From Paenibacillus albus (GTDB lineage Bacteria; Bacillota; Bacilli; Paenibacillales; Paenibacillaceae): 64,000 nt of DNA. Under the pieces are notes generated by a model. The model saw only the letters and a list, made by a program, of their open reading frames with translations, did no database searches and was not told the origin of the DNA. Below are positions 26,884 to 36,300 of this stretch, one piece after another (the stretch's first letter is position 1; every line of letters begins with the position of its first letter). The position numbers and the translations under genes were made by a program. The DNA lies in the NCBI RefSeq assembly GCF_003952225.1, contig NZ_CP034437.1, positions 5,222,501 through 5,286,500 of the forward strand, in the 5' to 3' direction.

Positions 26884-28203
26884 ATGAAGAAACGTCTTCT
26901 CGTCTCATCTCTTAGCGTGGCCCTTGCAGCGACAACTGTCCTAAGTACGGCTGGTGCAGCAACAAAGACCGAAACGATCGTGATCAGACACACGCAATTG
27001 GGCGAGGCGAAACAACAACGCTTCAATATCCTCAAAGATGTATTAGCAAGAGTTACAAAAGAAGTTCCAGGTGTAAAATACAAGCTGGACGGCGTGGATT
27101 CGGACGTAAACCGCAAAGAGAAATTGCGTTCTGAAATGGTCGTCAACAAAGCTCCTGCGATCTTCGATCTATTCGGTGGATCCGATACGCAGTTGTATGT
27201 GGAAGCAAACAGACTGCTCGACCTCACTCCAATTCTGAAAGAGCTTGGTCTGTCCAATAAGTTCATTTCCTTGGATGAATTTAAAGTGAACGGAAAAATA
27301 TACGGCTTGCCAATCGGCGGCTACCAAGAAGGTTACTTCTACAATAAAGATTACTTCAAAGCTCACAACCTGAAGGTTCCGACGACTTTAAGCGATCTTG
27401 AGAAATTGGCTGACACGATTAAAAAAGACGGAAAAACTCCTTTTGCTCAAGCTTCCAAAGCCGCATGGGTGCCGTTAATGGCAGCGAATACGCTCTGGTC
27501 CCGTTATGCAGGTCCGGATATCACGAATGGCTTCGCAACTGGTAAGACCAAATGGAATAGCGCTCCAATGGTAGCAGCTTTCACCAAATACCAAGATTGG
27601 GTGAAAAAAGGCTACTTTAAACAAGGTGAGCTTGGCCTAGACTATGCCGAACAGCGCAACCAGCTCATTCGCGGCGAAGCGATCATGATGTATGACGGTT
27701 CATGGGCTTCCAGCGTATTCGCGGATCCGAAACAAGCCGGCAGCATGACGAACAAAGTTGGTTACTTCGCAATGCCGTCGGTAGCTGGCGGTAAAGGCAA
27801 CCAAACCTACGTAAACGGCGGATTCTCCAACGGTTACGGCTTCTCGGCCAAAGTGAAAAACAACAAGCAGCAATTGGCGTTCGTTAAATCGTTCATTAAG
27901 AACATGTACAATGACGAAATGCAAATTCGCGGACTTGAAGCAGACGGCGTCCTGCCTTCGATGAAAGTAAACAGCTCCAAATTGGCTAACGCCAAAGCTT
28001 CCGCGCTCGTGAAAGAAATCATTGCAGTAGGCAACAAAGCAAGCGGTGCCTTCCCAGCATTCGATTCGCTCGTTCAAGCAGACGTAAATACAGCGATCAG
28101 CGAAGGCATTCAGAAGCTGATTGGCGGTAAAATTACGCCTAAGGCGATGCTAGACGGTGTTCAGAAGGTTCAGAATACAGTCAACAGCGACGACGATTTC
28201 TAA
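26884..28203 (+). CDS. Sugar ABC transporter substrate-binding protein, non-lipoprotein
   Basis: 439 residues of the family 1 extracellular solute-binding fold. The signal peptide MKKRLLVSSLSVALAATTVL ends at an AGA-like signal-peptidase-I site with no lipobox cysteine, unusual for a Gram-positive ABC binding protein, which normally is lipid-anchored. Carbohydrate-binding features include YGLPIGGYQEGYFYNKDYF and MMYDGSWASSVF. Two permease genes follow, so it delivers an (oligo)saccharide to the importer. The ATPase (MsmX type) is missing here and would be supplied elsewhere. The cargo cannot be read from sequence. Confidence 0.93.
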   Translation: MKKRLLVSSLSVALAATTVLSTAGAATKTETIVIRHTQLGEAKQQRFNILKDVLARVTKEVPGVKYKLDGVDSDVNRKEKLRSEMVVNKAPAIFDLFGGSDTQLYVEANRLLDLTPILKELGLSNKFISLDEFKVNGKIYGLPIGGYQEGYFYNKDYFKAHNLKVPTTLSDLEKLADTIKKDGKTPFAQASKAAWVPLMAANTLWSRYAGPDITNGFATGKTKWNSAPMVAAFTKYQDWVKKGYFKQGELGLDYAEQRNQLIRGEAIMMYDGSWASSVFADPKQAGSMTNKVGYFAMPSVAGGKGNQTYVNGGFSNGYGFSAKVKNNKQQLAFVKSFIKNMYNDEMQIRGLEADGVLPSMKVNSSKLANAKASALVKEIIAVGNKASGAFPAFDSLVQADVNTAISEGIQKLIGGKITPKAMLDGVQKVQNTVNSDDDF

Positions 28204-28220
28204 GTTAGGATAGGTGAGAA

Positions 28221-28257
28221 AAGTACCACCCTCCTCAGAGTGGGTGGTACTTTTTTT
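28221..28257 (+). terminator. Intra-operon terminator after the binding-protein gene
   Basis: A perfect 9-bp-plus stem AGTACCACCC/GGGTGGTACT and T7 tail. It lies between the binding-protein and permease genes, a common way to express the binding protein in excess. Confidence 0.92.
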
Positions 28258-28302
28258 AAAGCTGACTCATGCAGCAAATGTCTGATTATCGTGGAGGAAA
28301 CG

Positions 28303-29183
28303 ATGAACAAAACTTTAAGAAGCCCATGGACATATGTCCTGTTTCTACTGCCTCTCCTGATCCTATATGTCATGTTTTTCATTTATCCGATGATCTCTGC
28401 TTTCGACACAGCCTTCATGAAATGGAACGGCCTGACCGAACCGCATTATAATGGTTTGACTAACTTTAAGCATGCGTTTAATGACGACAAATTTTGGGAG
28501 TCCGTATTTAATAACGGCAAATTCATTCTGTTCTCGGTTTTCGTGCAGGTTCCTATTATTGTCTTCTTCTCCTTATTAATCAGCAACGTAAAAAACTCAG
28601 AGGTTTATATAAAACAGCTGTATTTGTCCCTTCCGTCATGTCGACTGCAGTAATCGGCATCTTGTGGAGCTTCATCTACGAACCGGATATCGGCTTGTTT
28701 AATCTCATCTTGACAAGGCTTGGCTTACAACCAGTCATGTGGTTATCCGACTCCCATTGGGCGATGTTCTCGATCTTGCTTACCAATGCGTGGCAGTGGA
28801 CCGGATTCTACATCGTTATGGTACTCGCTGCAATATTGTCGATTCCAAAAGAAATTGATGAAGCCGCTATCGTCGATGGGGCCAGCGCTTTCAAACGTGC
28901 CACCCGAATTACGGTGCCGCTTATTATGCCAGTTATCTCCGTAGTCATCATGCTTTCCATTGCAGGTGCGATGAAAGCAGCCGATATCATCATCGTTATG
29001 ACTAAAGGCGGCCCAGGCGGAGTCACCGATGTTATGGCAACCTACTTAATCAAATACGGAATCACGAATGCGAAATATGGGTATGGCAATTCCATTGGGG
29101 TATTGATCTTCTTGTTCTCTCTCATTCTTACCGCATTGTACCAAGTTTTATTTGCTAGAAGAATCGAAAGGGTCGAATACTAA
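28303..29183 (+). pseudogene. Sugar ABC permease 1, reading frame broken in an A-run
   Basis: The frame 28303-28653 (116 aa from ATG with GTGGAGGAAA upstream) gives the N-terminal half with helices and then stops. The frame 28638-29183 carries the C-terminal half with the EAA motif EIDEAAIVDGASAFKRATRI. The shift is at A6 (28590-28595): adding one A restores NVKKLRGLYKTAVFVPSV, the expected permease sequence. In frame zero the site reads GTA-AAA-AAC, a textbook -1 slippery heptamer. It may be a true frameshift mutation, a sequencing error or programmed frameshifting; with one permease broken, the importer would be non-functional unless read through. The last codon overlaps permease 2 by TAATG. 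Confidence 0.85.
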
Positions 29184-30040
29184 TGACGATGACACTGAGA
29201 TCGATGAAAAAAAGTATCCCCCACATTCTTTTGCTAGGTTTTCTAATCGTGACTTTATACCCGTTCCTGTTCGTCCTCTTCTCGTCGATCAAGTCCGATA
29301 ATCAGGCGATTGCGAGCAATCCATTCGGTTTCCCTTCTTCGTTTCATTTTGAAAATTATTATGAGGCTTGGGTGAATGCGAAAATCAGTGTTTACTTTTT
29401 AAATAGCTTGTATATTTCAACACTCTGTTCAATCGCTACCATTATCTTTGCTTCCATGGGAGCATTTGCGATAACGCGGATGCGATATTTGAAAATAAGC
29501 AAAGCGCTGTACCAATTTATTCTTATCGGCTTGCTCATTCCGGGAAATGCATTATTGCTGCCGATTTTCATCATGTTCAATAAGATGGAAGGCGTGTTCG
29601 GTCATCCCATATTGGGAACCCATATGGCGCTAATCTTGCCTTACACCGCCTGGGCCATTCCGTTTACCGTAATCATCTTGTCGGCATTTATGCGATCCAT
29701 TCCGGGTGAAATCGAAGAAGCCGCTGTCATGGATGGGCTGCGGGCAAAAGGGGTTTTCACCAAAATCATTATGCCGATCACTATACCGGCGCTGGTAACT
29801 GTATTTATCATCAACTTCATCGGAAACTGGAATGAGTTTATCTTGGCAAATTTCTTTATCTCCACGGATGAACTGCGAACGCTGCCAGTCGGGATGGTCG
29901 GTTTCCGCGATATCTATAACACCAATTACGCTCAAATGTCGGCGGGGATCGTGTTCAGCATCCTGCCAGTCATGATTATTTACGCCGTCCTGCAGAAACA
30001 GATTATTGAAGGTTTAACCGCAGGTGGCGTTAAAGGTTAA
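29183..30040 (+). CDS. Sugar ABC transporter permease 2 (MalG/LacG type)
   Basis: 285 residues, about six membrane helices, with the cytoplasmic EAA loop IEEAAVMDGLRAKGVFTKI. It belongs to the carbohydrate-uptake-1 (MalG-like) group. It starts one base inside the previous stop codon (TAATG), so it is translationally coupled to permease 1, whose frame is interrupted upstream. The tail LQKQIIEGLTAGGVKG is typical of the family. Confidence 0.93.
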   Translation: MTMTLRSMKKSIPHILLLGFLIVTLYPFLFVLFSSIKSDNQAIASNPFGFPSSFHFENYYEAWVNAKISVYFLNSLYISTLCSIATIIFASMGAFAITRMRYLKISKALYQFILIGLLIPGNALLLPIFIMFNKMEGVFGHPILGTHMALILPYTAWAIPFTVIILSAFMRSIPGEIEEAAVMDGLRAKGVFTKIIMPITIPALVTVFIINFIGNWNEFILANFFISTDELRTLPVGMVGFRDIYNTNYAQMSAGIVFSILPVMIIYAVLQKQIIEGLTAGGVKG

Positions 30041-30044
30041 TCAA

Positions 30045-30086
30045 CGAAGGGGCCCCTTGCTATTGATAGCAGGGAGCCCCTTCACT
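30045..30086. terminator. Terminator between sugar permease and bshB2
   Basis: GAAGGGGCCCCTTGCTAT/ATAGCAGGGAGCCCCTTC stem between converging genes. There is little poly-U on either side, but the stem is long and GC-rich. Confidence 0.75.
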
Positions 30087-30118
30087 CAATTTATATGGGT
30101 TAGATGAAATGAAACAAG

Positions 30119-30775
30119 TTAGTTGAAACGATACGTCCAGAAGCGCTCTGTCCCATATCGCGCTTGCATTTCTTGATCCGACAAGCTGTTACTGCCCATG
30201 AGCTCAGCAGCTTGGAATTGCGAACGATGCGATTGAATGGAAGCTACCTTCTGTTTCAAATATTTGGTAATGTCGATGATGACATCAGGCTGTCCAATCT
30301 CACGTTCGTGATCTCTGGAGAAGGCGATACAATGGACAACCGGCCGCTTGTCTGGCGGCAGCTTCTCAATGACGCGAATAACCGCCGCTCCGCAGGCATC
30401 GTGATCAGGATGAACGCTATAACCCGGATAAAAGGTAATGACAAGGGATGGCTGAAGCTCCTCCACCAACGCCGCGATACTTCTGTCTAAGAGCTGCTTA
30501 TCTTCGAATTCGATCATTTTGTCATGGAATCCGAGCATACGCAAGTCTTGTATGCCGATAGCCCGGCAGGACGCTTCCAATTCCTCTTTTCGAATATCAG
30601 CTAATGTCACCCGGTTGGCAAAGGGAGGAATTCCCATATTGCGTCCCATTTCCCCTAAGGTCAGGCAAGCATACGTCACCTTCACGCCTTGCTCAATATG
30701 CATTGCCAAAGTGCCGGCAGCGACGAACGCCTCGTCATCCGGATGAGGCAGTACAACTAGAATATGACTTTCCAC
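30119..30775 (-). CDS. bshB2: Bacillithiol-pathway LmbE/PIG-L deacetylase (BshB2 type)
   Basis: 218 residues. Zinc-binding motifs are LPHPDDEAF (residues 9-17) and the later HPDHDACG. Fold and motifs match the PIG-L N-acetylglucosaminyl deacetylases; BshB1/BshB2 remove acetyl from GlcNAc-malate on the way to bacillithiol. The assignment to BshB2 instead of BshB1 rests on the downstream yojF gene, since yojF-yojG (bshB2) is a known B. subtilis pair. A redundant BshB1 is usually encoded elsewhere. Confidence 0.88.
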   Translation of the reverse strand: MESHILVVLPHPDDEAFVAAGTLAMHIEQGVKVTYACLTLGEMGRNMGIPPFANRVTLADIRKEELEASCRAIGIQDLRMLGFHDKMIEFEDKQLLDRSIAALVEELQPSLVITFYPGYSVHPDHDACGAAVIRVIEKLPPDKRPVVHCIAFSRDHEREIGQPDVIIDITKYLKQKVASIQSHRSQFQAAELMGSNSLSDQEMQARYGTERFWTYRFN

Positions 30776-30795
30776 TTCAATTCACCTCTTTCGGT

Positions 30796-31143
30796 TTAAA
30801 ATGGGGTTTTGCTTAGCTGGAAGGCAACGATCAGCTTGCCTTGGCTGTCATGGCCCGCCATAATCAATCGTTCCTTCTCCTGCTCTTCGTAATAAGTGAG
30901 ACCTTCCGCATATATCCAACCCTGCTCCATTTTCAAGCCAATTCGATATGGACCGCTTCCCGATATCGAACCATGCGAGAACTTTACAGTCGTGTTCGTA
31001 ATAAAGATTGATCCGGGATGCTTCGAGCTATCAAAATGTGCGGCATATGCCCCAGTAGTCATTTCAAGATGAATATACAGCTCTTGTTCCTTTAAAGCGT
31101 CAATTCTTGCTTGGATATCCGACGGGTTAATCGGCTGCATCAT
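30796..31143 (-). CDS. yojF: YojF-family protein (DUF1806)
   Basis: 115 residues, soluble, with no membrane segment. The sequence (KEQELYIHLEMTTGAYA, GSIFITNTTVKFSHG, GPYRIGLKMEQGWIYAEGLT) matches the YojF family that is encoded next to bshB2 in Bacilli. Its function is unknown; conserved linkage suggests a role with the deacetylase. It is the first gene of the pair, with GAGGAGG before the ATG and 20 nt to bshB2. Confidence 0.85.
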   Translation of the reverse strand: MMQPINPSDIQARIDALKEQELYIHLEMTTGAYAAHFDSSKHPGSIFITNTTVKFSHGSISGSGPYRIGLKMEQGWIYAEGLTYYEEQEKERLIMAGHDSQGKLIVAFQLSKTPF

Positions 31144-31249
31144 ATCAATTCTGCCTCCTCTTGCATAACAACGTGTGTATAGCTTAACCTTTCCTGCCCT
31201 TCAAGACAACCTCATAACCTTTTCTTAAAATAGATAGACGGACCACTAC

Positions 31250-31282
31250 ATAAAAAACGCAACCTAATACAAGGTTGCGTTG
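31250..31282 (-). terminator. Terminator downstream of the glycosyltransferase operon
   Basis: Minus-strand stem AACGCAACC/GGTTGCGTT followed by T6, about 150 nt after the glycosyltransferase stop. Very similar stems occur at 22695 and 42178, so this is a recurring terminator shape. Confidence 0.85.
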
Positions 31283-31430
31283 ATTTACGATTTGGTGAAG
31301 GGAGGAACATTTACCATCTCATCATTGATGTTTCATATCTGCTTGTGCCGATCTTACTCCCCTGACAATTGCTTGCTCGAGCAAAACTGCTTCTGTGCAC
31401 CGGGGAAATCGGTCAATCGCTTAGTGTCTC

Positions 31431-32717
31431 TTATGCAGAGCTCGTGTTTGTCGATATCGTTTCACGTTCTGTTTTGATCCAGCCCCATTTGCCCGTTGCC
31501 ATTCTGTAGAAGGCGATGACTGACGCTAGAATCCATATGGTCGCCGTATAAATGGAGAATGTAGCCATTAACCCTGGGAAAACATACCATGGAATCTTGA
31601 TATTTGCAGTCCGTGTATATGACGGTAAGAAGATGAGTTGAATCGAGAACCCCAAAATCATCTGAACGGTTGAAGGAATCCAACTGCCGAATCCATGAAG
31701 CCAAAACATCAAATCACTGTCGACGCGTACCAAGCCGAACAATGAAGCAAAGCCTAATGCATAATCCGCAGCCAGAACTAACGGAATGACAATCATCATC
31801 AAGTAGAGCGTGGAATCCAATTTGGTAATCAGTCGACTCTCGCTGCGCCACAACGATCCGAGTCGTTTCCATACTTGATAGTGGCCCTGGACCCAACGCG
31901 AACGCTGCTTCAATAGGCGATGGAAGCTGGTTAAGCCATGCTGTACCACTGGCGTCTTGCCCGTAAAGCAAATGCGATGCCCATGGCCCGTCAGCGCCAA
32001 GCCCAAGTCGATATCCTCGGTCAAGGCTCTCGTCCATGGCCGATCACCTAAAGTTTTCATCGCGCTATAGCGGGTGAACTGTCCATTTCCTCCCATAGCG
32101 ACCGATGAGATCCAGTTGCGCGCTTTTTGAATATAGAGGAAGAAAGCCTGGAATTCAATGTCTTGCATAAGCAACCATAAATTTTCGTTTGCGCCTTTGA
32201 TCGACACAGGAGCTTGCACGGCTCCTACGTCCGAAGCGGATTGAAAGGTTGAAGCCACCTCTACGATGACATTTTGATGCAAGTAGACATCCGCGTCCGT
32301 TACGCCGATGATAATCTGATCGTCACGCAAATCAGGGAACCATTCTTTAAATTGTGTTCGTGCCCACGCATAGGCCATATTAAGGGCCATGCCTTTCCCT
32401 TGACGAGCTTCAGGCGCCGTGCGCCTGAACTGGTGAATACGGTCGCCTTCGTATCTTTGCACAACCTCACCGGTACCATCATCGGAACCGTCGTTGATGA
32501 CCACGACGTGCAAACGCGCATGAATGGTGTTCAACTGGGAGCATGTCTCCCCAATCACTTTGGCCTCATTCAGAGCCGGCACGAATATGACAAAACCAAG
32601 TTCATTGTGATCCGAGCCAGGCATGCTGAACTTTTTGAACGAAAGTAAATACATGATCAAATAGTACAGAGACAACATTCCAAAAAAAACTAAGAAAATA
32701 TCCGCGTTCACAGTCAA
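31431..32717 (-). CDS. Membrane family 2 glycosyltransferase (processive type)
   Basis: 428 residues. One N-terminal helix (about 8-28), then a GT-A domain with VVINDGSDDGTG, the DxD-type TDADV, EDIDLGLAL and the processivity motif QRSRWVQG, then about four C-terminal helices. That order (DxD, EDxD, QxxRW, channel helices) is the signature of processive enzymes of the cellulose/hyaluronan/poly-GlcNAc synthase type, so a secreted polysaccharide is likely. The start is TTG with AAAGGCGG 7 nt upstream; a GTG two codons later is possible. Last gene of the surface cluster. Confidence 0.9.
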   Translation of the reverse strand: MTVNADIFLVFFGMLSLYYLIMYLLSFKKFSMPGSDHNELGFVIFVPALNEAKVIGETCSQLNTIHARLHVVVINDGSDDGTGEVVQRYEGDRIHQFRRTAPEARQGKGMALNMAYAWARTQFKEWFPDLRDDQIIIGVTDADVYLHQNVIVEVASTFQSASDVGAVQAPVSIKGANENLWLLMQDIEFQAFFLYIQKARNWISSVAMGGNGQFTRYSAMKTLGDRPWTRALTEDIDLGLALTGHGHRICFTGKTPVVQHGLTSFHRLLKQRSRWVQGHYQVWKRLGSLWRSESRLITKLDSTLYLMMIVIPLVLAADYALGFASLFGLVRVDSDLMFWLHGFGSWIPSTVQMILGFSIQLIFLPSYTRTANIKIPWYVFPGLMATFSIYTATIWILASVIAFYRMATGKWGWIKTERETISTNTSSA

Positions 32718-32734
32718 TTCGATTCCGCCTTTCG

Positions 32735-33235
32735 TTAGTAACTAAATCCAATCGTCGCAAGCGGATTGAAGGAGTTGGTCGTTTTTAAATCGAAAGCGAA
32801 TTGGCCGCTGTTCTTCTCAATGTTGAAGGTTTTGATGAGCACGGGATTCGTTGTGCCTTTGCGCACCCACTCCACCTTTATCTTACCAGTGGTTGGCTTC
32901 TGTACATGGGCACCGTACTGGCCTTTGCTGTTCGTCAAAGCTTTCGCCGCCGTTACCCATACATAAACGTGCTTGTTCGTTTTTTTGTCCAAGACGTAGG
33001 ATTGCACCATGATTTTGACGAGTACATTGCCGATCGGTTGACCTTTGCTGTTCTTGACATTCCCCGAAACCGTTACGTTATTGTTACTCGTTTGAACGCT
33101 TCCGCTTGCTTCGACTTCATTCAAATTCCAACCGAAGAAAGCAAATACAAACATCGACAATAAGATAGACATCACTGCCAAAAAGGATTTGCCTGATTTA
33201 AGTGTTCTTCTTACAGTCATTTCTTCTGGTCGCAT
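32735..33235 (-). CDS. Secreted carboxypeptidase-regulatory-like (beta-sandwich) protein
   Basis: 166 residues. An N-terminal hydrophobic segment (SFLAVMSILLSMFVFAFFG) is a signal peptide or anchor ending near EASG. The rest is a beta-rich domain (NVTVSGNVKNSKGQPIGNVL, NSKGQYGAHVQKPTTGK) like carboxypeptidase-regulatory/CarboxypepD-reg folds that add a stalk-like module to surface proteins. No catalytic residues are seen. It lies between the giant secreted protein and the glycosyltransferase and is probably co-transcribed; the 18-nt gap to the glycosyltransferase supports this. Confidence 0.75.
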   Translation of the reverse strand: MRPEEMTVRRTLKSGKSFLAVMSILLSMFVFAFFGWNLNEVEASGSVQTSNNNVTVSGNVKNSKGQPIGNVLVKIMVQSYVLDKKTNKHVYVWVTAAKALTNSKGQYGAHVQKPTTGKIKVEWVRKGTTNPVLIKTFNIEKNSGQFAFDLKTTNSFNPLATIGFSY

Positions 33236-33344
33236 GAAGTTCGCCAGCCTTCCTTTTCCTTTCTAGTAAGCTCTCTCTTGGCGGAGGAAAGTCGCCGGCA
33301 CATGCCAGCTTCTTCCCTCAGTCCGGAGAGACCTGCTCGAAACT

Positions 33345-36300
33345 TTATTTGCCGTTAACGTAGGCTAACAATGCATTTACGCCTGTGCTATTGTTACCTT
33401 TCGCTGCAACTTGCTGAAGATAGTACTTGGCATTGGCGTAATCTGATTGATTCAAATACCAAAGCGCATTTCCGTAGTCGCTGTCACTAACATCGATACT
33501 CTTGCTTGCATCCTGTTTGATGCTCGCAGGAACATTTGCCGTATTCGTAAGCAGGTCGTAATCTGCATACGACTGGGCGAAAGAACCTTGGGCTGCCGTT
33601 AAGTTTGATGCCTCCTGCTGCAGCTGCTTCGCTGCATATGCCATCATCCCGGCAACGCCCGTGCTGGCATTCGTCTGCATTTCGATTCCTAAATAGTAGA
33701 CCGCGTTATACCAATTGCTATTCCCAATATAGTACCAAGCGTCTCCTATATTTGAGCCCGAAGCTAGACTTCCGGCTGCATCCTGAGCAATACTTGCCGG
33801 AACGCCTTGGCTGCTGTTCAATAATTGATATTCAGCATTGGCGGCTCCAAAATTACCTTGCTCGGTTTGGTTTTTCGCATCCTGTTGAACCATCGACGCT
33901 GCGAAACTCGCCAAGGCACTGATGCCTGTGCTGTTATTGCTGCTTCCGATTTCTTCGCTTAAGTAGTACAAGGTGTTGTACAAATTGTCTTGTTCCAGGT
34001 AGTACCAAGCAAGGCCCATGTTCGTGCTAGAGCTAATGCTTTGGGTCGCATCGGTTTTAATGCTCAAAGGAACGCCCGAACTCGTGGACAGGAGTTCATA
34101 TTCCGCATACGACTGCGAGTAGTTCCCTGCTTCCATATGGCTTATTGCTTGCTGCTGAAGCTGCTGTGATGCCGTGCTCATCTCGGAATCAAGGCCGGTA
34201 TCTCCGCCACTGATGGCCAGGCCGTAGTAGTAGACGGCATTATACCAATTTCCATTACTAGAATAGAATTGCGCCAATTGCAAATCGAGTACGTCCGGCG
34301 TATCCGGAGTATTGTCAGTACCGACTTCCACGATTTCGGAGCGGTCTCTGACTCTGATTCTTGGATGCATATCGGCATCGCTGACAACCTCGCCGATTGA
34401 CGCCAAACCGGATACGGAAACTCTTGCTCCGTCTGTAATGAACGGAAGCGGCGTTCCCTTGGTGATGTATCCGTTGATGAATACGATCGCCGGACCGGAT
34501 CCATCATCGATCGTAAATTGGTTGATTGTTCCGTCCGTGTCTTTATCAATGTTAGACACGACGCCCTCTGTTTTCACCAGAAGTCCGGTATTGGCGGATG
34601 ACATAGAAGCTGCTGTCGAGAGAGCAGTAGGCGCGACTTTATGGATGCTTGGATCCATAATAGTGAATTTGGTGACCGTGAGCTCCACTTCGCCTTGATA
34701 ATGCGCAATCTTGCCTTCAAACCTTGCTTTTTGTCCTTCCTGTATGCCTGAGGCAACCGGGAATAGATTGATACCGCCTGTTGCGTCCTGCGCATAGATG
34801 GAATCGAAGAAACCTTTGTTTGTATCTGCATTGCTGCTCTGCGTATTGACCTCGCTGGTCGTTGTCGCTTCAATGACGACATCCGTGCCGTCCGGCAAAT
34901 TCTTAGCGTCGGCAACGCTTGTGATCGTCACTGGATTGACCGTTTTATAAAGATTTTCCATTAGATTGTAATTGACATACGGCAATGTTCCTGCGTTGTC
35001 TACCGTTATCGCGATTTCGAAGTTGCTCATGAATGATCCGCCGGCAACGACGACAAGCGATGTTTTACCGTTCGGATGCGTGACCGTTTCAGATGCGGCC
35101 AGCAGTTTTTCCTCTGGGTTTGTTGCAACCTCACTCGTTGGATTCACATATTTCGGGATATAAAGCCCTTGTGAATTGTTTATTCCCTTATCCGTCTTAT
35201 TCGTTCCGACTGTGACGTAAGGGAACGTGCTCATGGTCGTTCCATATCCAAAGTTGTCATTGTCGGTTTCAGCCGAATACGTCGTTGGGAAACCGAACAC
35301 CAGCGGGCTGACCGTTGCCGGCAATGTAGAAGTTCTCGCTCCGGATGCCGGATCTACAGCGTAAATGGTCGATCCCGAGTATTGGCTGTAGGTCTGTCCG
35401 TCAACGACGCCTTCCAACAACGGATTGGCCATATTGAACTCGGTTGGGTACAGTCTGTAGGCTTGTCCTCCGTTTTTATCATCGTCCATTACTTCATCGT
35501 CGCCTTCGCGCAGCGTGGAGCCGATGGCTGCCAGGACATCGTTCTGCAGCTCGGACATATGCTTCTTCGGTGAAGTCGGATCAGCGTTAGTAGATTCTCC
35601 GAAGTCCGCGATATTTCCGAAGACAAGCGTGTTTCCGCTCTCCGAGAATGCTTTGAGCGCCGCGATTTCCGCCGTTGTGTAGTTTGCTGGAGTCGGCCAT
35701 ACGGCAACGTTCTTTCTTGACGGTGCATTCAGAATGATCATTTTGTATTTCGGATTGCTAGTAGCGGCGATCAATTCCGACGACGTGTTCAGCTGCACAA
35801 CTCTCACGCCGTTTGCCCCCGCGAGAGTCATCATATTGGCCATCGTATTCGGATAGCTTCCTCCGCTCACGTACTCATTGCCGTGCGAAGCATCAAGCCC
35901 GACATACGATACGGAGTTTATATCGATGACTTTCATCGTGCTGGTCGCCGTATAAGTATCATCGACGCCGTTCACCGTAATCACGGCGCTGATCGTGACT
36001 GTCTTGGTTCCGGTAGTCGTCGGCGTATAGCTGAATACATGGTTTGCTACACCGGAAGGCGAGATGGTCGTTCCGACATTATAGGTTTTGTTGGCAGCGG
36101 AATCTCCGTCTACTGTATAAGAAACAGATTTCAGCGTGACCGGTGTACTTTCATTATTGAAGAAATTTGTCGTTAAATTGAGCGCCTCTGTAGTAACAGG
36201 CATCGTTGAGCTGTTAGTTACCGAGGTAATACCGATCTTCGGCGCTGAACCGAGCCAGATTGGCGCGGTGACGGCCACGAAGCCTTGGTTGTCCGTAATG

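Noticed and set aside
33236-33344. Riboswitch (c-di-GMP type) between the giant protein and the small secreted protein
   Set aside because: GC-rich imperfect stems are present, but none of the conserved GEMM motifs could be aligned.
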